Positions 1 through 6,887 of a DNA stretch of 41,398 nucleotides are shown in pieces (position 1 is the first letter of the stretch; every line of letters starts with the position of its first letter). Location of the stretch: positions 22,627 through 64,024 of the forward strand of contig JAJQCJ010000020.1 of the NCBI GenBank assembly GCA_021202775.1, read 5' to 3'. This DNA comes from Clostridiales bacterium. Lineage in GTDB: Bacteria; Bacillota; Clostridia; Oscillospirales; Oscillospiraceae. The notes beneath the pieces were generated by a model. It ran no database searches. It was given only the letters and a program-made list of their open reading frames with translations, and was not told where the DNA came from. Position numbers and translations under genes: made by a program.

Positions 1-430
1 CCAGGGCGCAGACCAGCACCTCCTCCGTCTCATAGCAGTCCTCTGTGTGGGTGTGACCCTCGCTTTCCTCCAGCTCGCAGGTCAGATTGCCCTCCTCGTC
101 ATAGCAGTCCTCTGTGTGGGTGTGGCCCTCGCACTCCTCCAGTTCGCAGACCAGGGTGGTCACCGTTTCATAACAGTCCTCTGTGTGGGTGTGGCCTTCG
201 CTCTCCTCCAGGGTGCAGGTCAGCGCCGTCTCATAACAGTCCTCCGTGTGGGTATGTTCCTCCAGGCCGCAGTAAGTCTCGTTGGTCAGGGCGATGCCGG
301 TATAGTGAAGCTGCCAGAACACGCCGCAGGCGACCAGCAGCGCCAGAGCCAGCAGCAGAGAGGTCATCCGGCGGGCCTTCTGATGGTCCGCCCGGAACCG
401 CTCCACATAGGTATTCACTATGTTTTTCAT
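1..430 (-). CDS. Surface protein with GHTHTEDCY repeats, 3' end missing (partial)
   Basis: The frame is open from an ATG at 430 to the window edge, so only about 143 N-terminal residues are seen. A GGAGG site precedes the start. Residues 23-38 form a hydrophobic signal or anchor segment. After about residue 52 come four copies of a unit built on HTHTEDCY, at a DNA period of 69, 69 and 63 bp (31, 100, 169, 232), each followed by a Glu-rich C(T/E)LEE segment. Such His/Asp/Cys repeats occur in large cell-wall adhesins of gut Clostridia; metal binding is inference. It is the last visible gene of the pilus operon, 88 bp after a sortase, and may be the tip or an accessory adhesin. The remainder, including any LPXTG motif, lies outside the window. 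Confidence 0.75.
   Translation of the reverse strand, partial: MKNIVNTYVERFRADHQKARRMTSLLLALALLVACGVFWQLHYTGIALTNETYCGLEEHTHTEDCYETALTCTLEESEGHTHTEDCYETVTTLVCELEECEGHTHTEDCYDEEGNLTCELEESEGHTHTEDCYETEEVLVCAL
31..240 (-). repeat. Tandem 63-69-bp coding repeats
   Basis: Near-identical units starting CATARCAGTCCTCYGTGTGG (plus strand) recur at 31, 100, 169 and 232. They encode the HTHTEDCY motif of the partial surface protein. The high DNA identity between copies would allow copy-number change by recombination or slippage. Confidence 0.85.
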
Positions 431-518
431 AAACCTCCACCTCTGCTTTCGCCCCGGCGGCACCGCTGCCGCCTGATGTTGTCCGGGGAGCCGTCCCCGG
501 CGCAGAAATCTATTCCTG

Positions 519-1202
519 TCAGCCCGTCCGGCTGCACCGAACGGTCACCCGGGTCTGTCCACCGACGGTACAGGTGAACAGCGTCAGGTCCCATGCGCCG
601 GACTGCTGGCTTATCATCTCATCCACATCTGTCGGCTGAAGAATGACCACTTCCTCAACCGCGTATTGGAACACGGTGCCGCTGAGATCCGTAAAGGACA
701 GCGTGTCCCCCGGTTCCAGGTACTTCAAATTTCCGAAATGTCGGGCGTAGTTGTGCCCGCAAATGATCAGGTTCCCCGCCTCCGCGGAGCCGCTGTAGCG
801 GCCCGGGGCGATTTTCAGTCCCGCATAGCTCCACTCCGCCATGACGGGCAGCTCCAGCCCTAGGGCGGGGACGGTCAGAATGCCAATGTACTCATTGCCG
901 TCAAGGGCCACGGTCTCCGGCTGCGGGTCGGATGCCTCCGCCTCCGGCGACCCTTCGGCCTCCGGCTCAGCGTCGGACACCGCCTCAGCCTCCGGTTCGG
1001 CCTCGGCCTCCGAAGCGTCCTCTGCGGCGGCCTCCGCCGCCTCCACGTTGGCCTGAATGACCTCCTCCAGGGCGGCCTCCACCTGGTTGGCGGAGGTTCC
1101 GGCCCGGTAGTCGTCCCACCGGTTGTAAATCAGCAGGGCCAGGGCGGCCAGCAGGAGCACCAGCCCCAGCGCCATGCAAAGGGTGCTGAGCTTCTTCCTC
1201 AT
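519..1202 (-). CDS. Sortase (TLFTC-type transpeptidase)
   Basis: A 227-residue membrane-anchored sortase with an N-terminal transmembrane helix (residues 8-26), an Ala/Glu-rich linker (about 50-95) and a sortase beta-barrel. The catalytic residues are visible: His150 in ICGHNY, Cys211 in LTLFTCT and an Arg in RVTVRC (218 or 222). Sortases cleave LPXTG-like signals and join the protein to peptidoglycan or to the next pilin. The TLFTC form resembles class D/E-like or housekeeping enzymes more than the class C enzyme at 2091-2944, so it may anchor the finished pilus to the wall. Its ATG overlaps the stop of the minor pilin (ATGA), which implies translational coupling. The exact class is uncertain. 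Confidence 0.88.
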   Translation of the reverse strand: MRKKLSTLCMALGLVLLLAALALLIYNRWDDYRAGTSANQVEAALEEVIQANVEAAEAAAEDASEAEAEPEAEAVSDAEPEAEGSPEAEASDPQPETVALDGNEYIGILTVPALGLELPVMAEWSYAGLKIAPGRYSGSAEAGNLIICGHNYARHFGNLKYLEPGDTLSFTDLSGTVFQYAVEEVVILQPTDVDEMISQQSGAWDLTLFTCTVGGQTRVTVRCSRTG

Positions 1203-2077
1203 TCGTCTGTCTCTTTCCCGCCGGAGGCCCTCAGCCGCCAGCCCATAGCGAAGAGCAGCAGGCCGCAGACCGCCAGCACCGGTACCGGCCAGTTCAGCTG
1301 CCCGGTCTGGGGCAGGGTGGGTTCCTCCGGCTCTTCCGGCTCGTCGGGGGTGTCCGGCTCATCCGGTTCGTCAGGTTCGTCGGGATTGTCCGGTTCGTCG
1401 GGATTGTCCGGTTCGTCGGGTTCATCCGGGGTATCGGGTTCTTCCGGTTCTTCGGGTTCGTCTGGGTTATCGGGTTCGTCCGGCTCTTCGGGTTCCTCCG
1501 GCTCGTCCGGGGTATCGGGTTCGTCCGGTTCCTCCGGCTCGGTGGGCGTCACCGGCCCCACCTTGGGGCTGGCGTCCACCTCATAGTCCCACACGCCGTC
1601 ACTGTCCATGGGGACGGTGACGAGGAAGGGGTTGATGGTCTCATAGTTGTCGGAGGGGGTGGTCTGGACGATGAGGTACAGCCCCAGCGCCAGGCCGTCA
1701 AAGGTCACGGTGCCGTCCGCCCCCACGTCAGCGGCGGTGCCGCTGATGTCATTGTCCGCCGCATATCGGGCCAGTTCGGCGGCCAGGGCGGTGTCCGTCA
1801 CGTCCAGCTCGGCGCCGCAGCCCTGAAAGTCCTCGGTGTAGGTGTACGCCGCGCTGCCGTCCGCAAGGGACAATGTGGCCACATGATACAGGGTGAGTGT
1901 CCCGCCGGAGACCGGGTTCCCGTCCCCGTCCGTCAGAGTCACGGTGACGGAGCCGGTTCTGCTCAGGTCCGGAGACGTGTCCGCCGCCGCAAACGCAGTC
2001 ACTGCGGTGCCCAGCGTCAGCGCCAGGGCGGCCAGCAGGGCCAGCCCCCAGCGGGTCAGCCTATTGAATTGCGTCAT
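1199..2077 (-). CDS. LPXTG minor pilin with acidic Pro-rich stalk
   Basis: A 292-residue secreted wall protein. It has a Sec signal peptide (about 1-31, ending AFA-AAD), one pilin or Cna-B-like domain (about 40-170, with the GLALGLYLIVQT strand typical of SpaA-type folds), a stalk made almost only of E/D-E-P units (about 178-254), then LPQTG at 255-259, a hydrophobic helix and a charged tail. It lies between two sortase genes, 13 bp after the class C sortase, and has a GGAGG site upstream. It is probably the basal or minor subunit that the second sortase anchors, with the stalk spanning the wall. The stalk is low-complexity at DNA level, so repeat number may vary. Confidence 0.85.
   Translation of the reverse strand: MTQFNRLTRWGLALLAALALTLGTAVTAFAAADTSPDLSRTGSVTVTLTDGDGNPVSGGTLTLYHVATLSLADGSAAYTYTEDFQGCGAELDVTDTALAAELARYAADNDISGTAADVGADGTVTFDGLALGLYLIVQTTPSDNYETINPFLVTVPMDSDGVWDYEVDASPKVGPVTPTEPEEPDEPDTPDEPEEPEEPDEPDNPDEPEEPEEPDTPDEPDEPDNPDEPDNPDEPDEPDEPDTPDEPEEPEEPTLPQTGQLNWPVPVLAVCGLLLFAMGWRLRASGGKETDE
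1317..1545 (-). repeat. Low-complexity (E/D)EP-coding repeat
   Basis: About 230 bp of near-perfect short repeats (plus strand TCCGGYTCNTCGGG units, mostly 9-27 bp periods). They encode the wall-spanning stalk of the minor pilin. All unit lengths are multiples of three, so changes in copy number would keep the frame. Confidence 0.85.
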
Positions 2078-2090
2078 AACGGTTCGCCTC

Positions 2091-2944
2091 CTAGTGCTTC
2101 TTCCGGCGGGTGCTCACCAGCAGCCAAATCAGGAGAATCAGCAGCAGCGGCACGGCGGCCACCGACGCCACGATGAGCGTGTCGATCTGGTACGCCTCGG
2201 CGGTCACGCGAATCAGTTTGGTTTCCTCGGTCTCAATGCGCACGCCCCGGACCAGCAGCCGGTGGCTGTTGATGCCGTAGGGGGTGCAGGTCATCAGGGT
2301 GCAGTAGTCCTTCCCCTCCTCAATGTAGAGGTTTTCCGCCTCAGCGGGGAGGACGATGGTGATCTGGTCCACCTGATAGGTCAGCACCCGGTCCAGCACG
2401 GTGATGGTGAAGGTGTCCCCCACCTCCAGCTGGTCCAGATTGGTGAACAGCAGGGCGCTGGGGAGGCCCCGGTGGGCGGAGATGACGCAATGGGTGCTCT
2501 CGCCCCCACGGGGAGGCTGCTGCCCTCCAGGTGGCCCGCCGCGATTTGCAGCACGCCCTCGCTGGTGCCGTGGTAGATGGGCAGCTCCACATTGATTTTC
2601 TCAATGGTGATGTAGCCCATGATGCCGGTGGTGCTGATGTCCAGAATTTCCTCATAGCCCTCCACCGGCTCGTCGGACAGGAGGGCGGCGGCGGAGCCCA
2701 GGGCGGCCAACGCCTGGTTGTAGGCGTCGGCGGCCTCAAAGATGGCGGAATAGTCCTCTTCCTCCATCTCGTTCACCGCCGTGTCGTACTCTGCAATGAG
2801 CTTGCCGGCCCCTCTGGTGTTCCACCAGTTGCTGAAGGAGGGGTAAATCAGGAGGGACAGGCCCAGGAGGAACACGCACACCAGCACCACAGTGCCGGCC
2901 CGGCCCTGTTTCCGCGCCCCGGGCTGCTTCTTGCTGCGTTTCAT
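2091..2944 (-). pseudogene. Class C (pilin-polymerising) sortase, frameshifted
   Basis: The N-terminal frame (2944 to about 2508) gives a transmembrane helix and the sortase core as far as HLEGSSLPVG. The rest is in another frame: the catalytic His segment CVISAHRG, the Cys in LMTCTPYG, the Arg in HRLLVRG and a C-terminal transmembrane helix ending RRKKH. The break falls in a run of five C at 2503-2507 (G on the coding strand). One extra base restores an unbroken 284-residue class C sortase, a normal length. Such enzymes link pilin subunits through a pilin-motif lysine. As sequenced, the enzyme would lose His, Cys and Arg. It may be a real mutation, a phase-variable tract or a sequencing error. 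A GGAGG stands directly against the ATG, so the start is a little uncertain. Confidence 0.85.
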
Positions 2945-3032
2945 CCTCCATCAGGCCCTTTCCCTTTCGCTCCCTCCCGGTCTGCCCGGCCCAACCTGTC
3001 GGCGGGCCGGGGTCAGCCCTGTTTCACGGTGT

Positions 3033-4692
3033 TCAGTCCTTGTTCATGCGTCTTCTGGTGATGAGCACCACCACGGCGCCAACCACCAGCACGCCGCCCA
3101 CCACATAGAAGATGGTGGTGCCGATGTCGCCGGTGGTGGGCAGGTTACTGCCGGAGTAGTTGATAATGTTGGTGGAAATCGTGCCGTTGGTTGTACTCGT
3201 AGTAAAGGTATGCGAAGTCGTAATACCTGACGTTTCGCCGGTTTCATCCGTCTGAACCACAGTCAGCGATTTAATATATCCAGTTCCGTTAGCGTCTTCT
3301 GAGTGCTCCGCAGTTATCTTAAAGTAAATGGGGTCAAAAGTAAATGGGGTCAATCGTGTCGTAACCGGCCGGCGTCACGGTTTCCACAAGCTTATATTGG
3401 CCATCATCCAGGCCCGTGAAGGTGAAAACGTTGGTGTCCGTCCCGGTGATGACGGCGACTTCCTCATATTGACCCGTCTCCGCATTATACTTGTACAGTG
3501 TAAATTCCGCACCGTTCAGAGCGGTGCCGGTGGTGTTCGCGTACTTATTGACCACCAGCGTAAAGTAGAACACGGTCACAATATCCTTCGGCGTGGTACC
3601 GGTCTCCAAATCATCATAGGGATTGTTGGAGTACTCCAGGTACATTGTGTTGGTTTCCTGCCAGGCTGCAGTTGACAACAGCTCCGCAGTATAGGACACC
3701 GTCACCGTGTAGCCTGCGGCCACGGTGATCAGGTCACCGTTTTCGTCATAGAGCGCCTTTAGATCTTCAAAGACAACCTCGAAGGTGCAGTCATCCGTCG
3801 GGTCAGTAACAACGGTGTAGTTGGTATGTGTTACTGCATTTACCGTTGTCTTTTGGGGAACGGTCACAATACTTGTGCCGCTGGCGTTTGTAACGGTTAC
3901 AGTCACAGAGCTCTCATTAAATTCCAGACCATCCGACAGCGTATCGTGGAAGGTCAGGCTATAGAAGTCATACTCGCCGAATTTTGTGCCCAGCGTGGCG
4001 GTCAGAGTGAAGGGCACATCGTCGCCGATGTCATAGTCCGCAGTAGAATCGTAGGTGGTGGTTGATGTACTGGAGGAATCATTCACATCGCCGACCTTCT
4101 TCTCGCCGGAGGGGACGGAGGTTTTCGGGTTGACCTGCGCATTGCCCACGACCTTGATGACATTAAAGGAATAAGAAGCGTTGGTGCTGTCCGGCACGTC
4201 TGTATTTACAATCAGATAATAGCCCGCCGCAACGCCGGTGGCCGTGTAAGTACCGGTTGAGGCGTCATAAGTGAACGCAATTTTAGCACTATTATTAACA
4301 CAAGCCGCAACGATTTCTGAAAACGCTTCCATTTCGTCGGAGTCGGTTGTAATAGAATCCGAGGTCAAAATTTTCGCAACATCTTCTGCCGTCGAGGTGC
4401 TTGTAATGGTGTCGAACAGTCCGTACAGGGCGCTGTCCGGATCTGCGGAGGCTGTCTGCAGTGCCGCCAGCAGCGCATCCGAATCGACGCCGTCGCCCCA
4501 CTCAATGTTGGACAGTATGCCGTCGGAGTCGGAATAGTCGCCTTTGAAAATCTGGTACGCATAGTATGTGTAGCCTTCCGTGCTGTTGTTAATGGTGATC
4601 GTATAGGTGTCCGCCGCAAACGCAGGGCAGGTCAGGCCGAAGCACATCACCAGGGCCAGCAGCAGGCTGGCCAGCTTTTTCAGTTTACGCAT
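3033..4692 (-). pseudogene. Major LPXTG pilin, disrupted by a 16-bp duplication
   Basis: The first frame (4692-3334) encodes 452 residues: signal peptide ending AFA, an N-terminal pilin domain, the pilin-motif lysine in AQVNPKTS, a D2-type isopeptide domain, a second Cna-B-like domain and the E-box YKLVETVTPAGY. It then stops. The next frame (ending 3033) supplies the rest of the last domain, LPTTG, a hydrophobic helix and an RRRMNKD tail. The join is a perfect 16-bp tandem repeat at 3321-3352. Removing one copy restores a continuous 547-residue SpaH/EbpB-type backbone pilin with LPTTG at about 512. As sequenced, the product would be secreted without a sorting signal and could be neither polymerised nor anchored. 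It follows signal peptidase I and precedes its cognate sortase. AAAGGAG precedes the start. Confidence 0.88.
3321..3352 (-). repeat. 16-bp perfect tandem duplication inside the major pilin
   Basis: Two adjacent copies of AAAGTAAATGGGGTCA (plus strand) at 3321-3336 and 3337-3352. The unit is not a multiple of three, so it moves the reading frame just before the last domain and the sorting signal. Confidence 0.97.
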
Positions 4693-4757
4693 GATTCAAT
4701 TCTCCTTTTTTTCAGATTTTTTAAAATGGGTTGACAGTGTTGTGCCGAGGGCCGCCG

Positions 4758-4838
4758 CTAAATCCGCAGATGGAAGCGCACCAGCGCCCCCACCTCTCTG
4801 TGCAGATGACCCCTGTATTTCGGACAAATCATATGCAT
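4758..4838 (-). CDS. Possible 26-residue small ORF between signal peptidase and major pilin
   Basis: ATG at 4838 follows AGGGAGGT immediately after the signal peptidase stop. The frame runs 26 codons to a TAG and starts MHMICPKYRGH. The product is basic, with one Cys and several His and Arg, and has no signal peptide or membrane segment. I recognise no family. It could be a real small protein, a leader peptide coupling signal peptidase and pilin translation, or chance. The good ribosome site and the otherwise unexplained 154-bp gap are the only support. Confidence 0.35.
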   Translation of the reverse strand: MHMICPKYRGHLHREVGALVRFHLRI

Positions 4839-4846
4839 ACCTCCCT

Positions 4847-5434
4847 TCAATGCAAAATGGAAATCTGTTCCAGCGGCCAGATGCGGAGAATCACCTTCCC
4901 CAGAATCTGGTCCGTCTCAATACAGCCGATGGCGGTGGAGCGAGAGTCGATGGAGGTGGTTCTGTTGTCCCCCATCACAAAGTAACGGCCCTCCGGCACC
5001 TGATAGGGATAGTCCCGGTCGGTCTCCCCCAGGGCCTTCTCCGTCACATACGGCTCGTCCAGCAGTTTGTCGTTGACATAGACGCTGCCATCCTCGTCAA
5101 TATCCACCACGTCCCCCGGCCCGGCGATGACCCGTTTCAGCAGCAGCTTGTTCTGGTAGTAGAACCCCACCAGGTCGCCGGTCTCGAACTCCCCGCTTTT
5201 CAGCAGGACGATGACGTCCCCGTCGGAGAGGGTGGGCTCCATACTGCTGCCGGACACCTGGAGGACGGGCAGCACCATGGTGGCAATCAGCACCGCCACC
5301 GCCGCCACCACCACCAGGGCGTAAACGGTGGTGCGCAGGGTCCGGAGGTACCGCTTCTGATAGTTCAGCCGTTCCCGCTCCGCGGCCACGGCCTCCTCCG
5401 TGGGGAGGGTGACATACTTTGGCTTTTCGTTCAT
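4847..5434 (-). CDS. lepB: Signal peptidase I (pilus-locus type)
   Basis: A 195-residue type I signal peptidase. An N-terminal cytoplasmic stretch with the LNYQKRYLRTLR segment precedes one transmembrane helix (about 37-57). Ser64 in SGSSMEPT is the catalytic nucleophile and Lys100 in LLLKRVIAGPGD is the general base; the MGDNR box follows. It removes signal peptides of exported proteins at the outer membrane face. Its place between the coiled-coil gene and the major pilin suggests a dedicated SipA-like role in pilin processing or assembly. GGGGAGG precedes the ATG. Both catalytic residues are present, so it should be active, unlike some SipA chaperones that lack the dyad. Confidence 0.93.
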   Translation of the reverse strand: MNEKPKYVTLPTEEAVAAERERLNYQKRYLRTLRTTVYALVVVAAVAVLIATMVLPVLQVSGSSMEPTLSDGDVIVLLKSGEFETGDLVGFYYQNKLLLKRVIAGPGDVVDIDEDGSVYVNDKLLDEPYVTEKALGETDRDYPYQVPEGRYFVMGDNRTTSIDSRSTAIGCIETDQILGKVILRIWPLEQISILH

Positions 5435-5497
5435 ACCCGGCCTCCCCTCCGGCAGAAATCAAACGCCCCGGCGGAACCGGCCCTGTGTGCGTACATC

Positions 5498-6034
5498 CTA
5501 CGGCTCCAGCCTCTGTTCCCATACGTCCTCCCACATATGCCAGGCCAGGCCGGGGTACTTCTCCAGCGCCCGCCGGACGCTCCGGCGGAAGGCGGCGTCC
5601 TTCTGTTGGGCGAATTCCTCCGCCTGGGCTATCCGGGCCTGATAGTCCGCCTCCGCCTGGGCCAGCCGGGCTTCGGCGGCGGCATCTGCCCGGGCCAGCC
5701 GGGCCTGACAGTCCGCCTCGATTTGGTCGGCCTGGGCCTGGGCCTCGGCCAGCCGGGCGTCGACCTGGGTCAGACGCTGCTGCGCCTGGTCGTTGGCCGC
5801 CTCCAGGGAGGAGAGGTACTGCGCCGCCGCCTGCTGGGCGTCCTCAAAGATGTGGTTCAGGCTCAGGGAGGCCTCCGCGATGGAGCCCGCCTGCTCCAGC
5901 CGCAGGAGCCGGTCGTCCAGCTGCCGCTGCAGGACCTCGTTCTGCTCCCGGAGGGTTTTCTCGTTCTGCTGCAGGGCGTAGATGATTTCGATCAGCTCCG
6001 TGCGGTTCATCCTGCGCAATTCTTTTTCCGCCAT
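5498..6034 (-). CDS. Coiled-coil protein, first gene of pilus operon
   Basis: A 178-residue protein with an N-terminal MNRTELIEIIYALQ helix followed by long Ala/Gln/Glu heptads (about 20-160), predicted to be one coiled coil, and a Trp-rich tail (AWHMWEDVWE). It has no signal peptide or membrane segment, so it should be cytoplasmic. It resembles small DivIVA-like or trigger-type coiled coils that accompany signal peptidase genes in Clostridia pilus loci, but no function is known to me. It may organise assembly at the membrane or the septum. It is the first gene behind the promoter at 6145-6173 and 63 bp before the signal peptidase. A second ATG (MNRTEL) eight codons in is a possible alternative start. 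Confidence 0.75.
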   Translation of the reverse strand: MAEKELRRMNRTELIEIIYALQQNEKTLREQNEVLQRQLDDRLLRLEQAGSIAEASLSLNHIFEDAQQAAAQYLSSLEAANDQAQQRLTQVDARLAEAQAQADQIEADCQARLARADAAAEARLAQAEADYQARIAQAEEFAQQKDAAFRRSVRRALEKYPGLAWHMWEDVWEQRLEP

Positions 6035-6144
6035 GTCCCGTCAAAGGCCCCTTTCCGTGTGGGTGAACTGCCCCCACCTCCGGCAAGAAGGAGGCTTCGA
6101 GGGGTACTGACAGCCGCGGAAAGCCGGGCTGCCCAATTGAGCGA

Positions 6145-6173
6145 TTTATAACTATTTTACAACTATTTTACAA
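6145..6173 (-). promoter_or_regulatory. Putative pilus operon promoter
   Basis: On the minus strand, TTGTAA (6168-6173) is separated by 17 bp from TATAAA (6145-6150), in an AT-rich pocket about 110 bp before the first gene. The -35 element lies within the 11-bp repeats. Confidence 0.55.
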
Positions 6174-6182
6174 CTACTTTAC
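6150..6182. repeat. Three 11-bp direct repeats overlapping the pilus promoter
   Basis: AACTATTTTAC, AACTATTTTAC and AACTACTTTAC follow each other without a gap at 6150, 6161 and 6172. One-helical-turn phasing places the copies on one face of the helix, as expected for a cooperative DNA-binding regulator. They cover the -35 region. Confidence 0.8.
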
Positions 6183-6264
6183 AATAGTCAATGTAGCACT
6201 TTTCGTGGAAAATTGCAAGACCTCCTATGAAAAGATGTAGAAGTTTGTAAAAAATGACAATTAG

Positions 6265-6300
6265 AACCGGGAAAATACGGATGCTTTCGGCCCGGTTTTT
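6265..6300. terminator. Hairpin with T run between pilus promoter and XRE gene
   Basis: AACCGGG (6265-6271) pairs with CCCGGTT (6291-6297), followed by a T run to 6300 on plus; an A-rich flank gives T-richness on minus too. No plus-strand gene precedes it, so it either insulates the divergent units or ends an unrecognised small RNA. The surrounding 6183-6450 stretch holds no convincing gene. Confidence 0.55.
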
Positions 6301-6454
6301 GTGCAATTTGCTATTTCCGATAACGGGAAACTTGGATAGAAAGATTTAACTTTGCAAATAGTAACGAAATTGCGGTCAGGCGCACCGCTGGCGGCGGGTG
6401 AAGGCGGAGGCGGCAATTTCCAGAATTTCTCAAAAAATACCCTCCAATCTCGAA

Positions 6455-6528
6455 TTGACATTTACTGAATGTCATTCTTTTACAAGTATAGCACAAACTG
6501 AAGGAGGTGACAAGCACTGAATGTCAAT
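6455..6528 (+). promoter_or_regulatory. Operator and -35 region of the XRE gene
   Basis: TGACATT (6456-6462) and AATGTCA (6468-6474) form a perfect 7-bp inverted repeat with a 5-bp spacer, overlapping a consensus TTGACA at 6455-6460. A third half-site, CTGAATGTCA, covers the start codon of the XRE gene at 6521. No good -10 box is found at the normal distance. This suits autoregulation by the XRE protein; that is inference. Confidence 0.55.
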
Positions 6529-6790
6529 TTTGGAGGAACTTATGTTTACGAATAAAACAGCAGACGGCAGGAACAACCTCTGCGGTTTGGAAATCGCCCG
6601 CCTGCGCACCGCCCGCAAGTGGTCCCAGCGGCAGATGGCGGACCAGCTCCAGCTCATCGGCCTGAATCTGGATAAAAACGCAATTCAGCGCATTGAGTCC
6701 GGCCAGCGCTTCATCACGGATATCGAGCTGAGGTCCATTGCCATTCTGTTTGGCTGCACCGTGGATGCGCTGTACGCCGGCGGCGGGTGA
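6521..6790 (+). CDS. XRE-family helix-turn-helix regulator
   Basis: An 89-residue single-domain DNA-binding protein. The HTH runs from about residue 22 to 75, with RTARKWSQRQMADQL for the first helices and NAIQRIESGQR for the recognition region; TDIELRSIAILFGC closes the fold. AAGGAGGTGA stands 10 bp before the ATG. It is transcribed away from the pilus operon, so it is the obvious candidate for regulating that operon and itself; this is inferred from position only. It is similar along its length to the small regulator at 29676-29948 (shared IxRIExGxR and TDIE), so the two are probably paralogues. Confidence 0.85.
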   Translation: MSILEELMFTNKTADGRNNLCGLEIARLRTARKWSQRQMADQLQLIGLNLDKNAIQRIESGQRFITDIELRSIAILFGCTVDALYAGGG

Positions 6791-6825
6791 AAGCGGCCCG
6801 GCCTCCGGCAATCTGCGTGTTTCTC

Positions 6826-6854
6826 TTGCCTTTTCCCGGAGATTCTATTATAAT
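6826..6854 (+). promoter_or_regulatory. Promoter of dCMP deaminase gene
   Basis: TTGCCT (6826-6831), a 17-bp spacer and TATAAT (6849-6854), 33 bp before the GTG start. Confidence 0.75.
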
Positions 6855-6887
6855 GAGTGCAGAACAAAAGAACGGGAGGCGACCTGC

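Noticed and set aside
31-240. Regular 63-69-bp repeats as a CRISPR array
   Set aside because: The whole unit repeats, including the spacer part, and it stays in an open frame coding HTHTEDCY.
1317-1586. A Gly/Ser repeat ORF on plus that looks like a silk-type protein
   Set aside because: It is the reverse reading of the (E/D)EP stalk of the minor pilin.
6388-6407. GGCGGCGGGTGAA followed by GCGG, similar to the end of the XRE gene at 6779
   Set aside because: Only about 20 bp match in GC-rich sequence; too short to claim a remnant gene copy.
6261-6461. A 66-codon minus ORF between the pilus promoter and the XRE gene
   Set aside because: No ribosome site, and its end lies within the hairpin terminator; composition gives no support.
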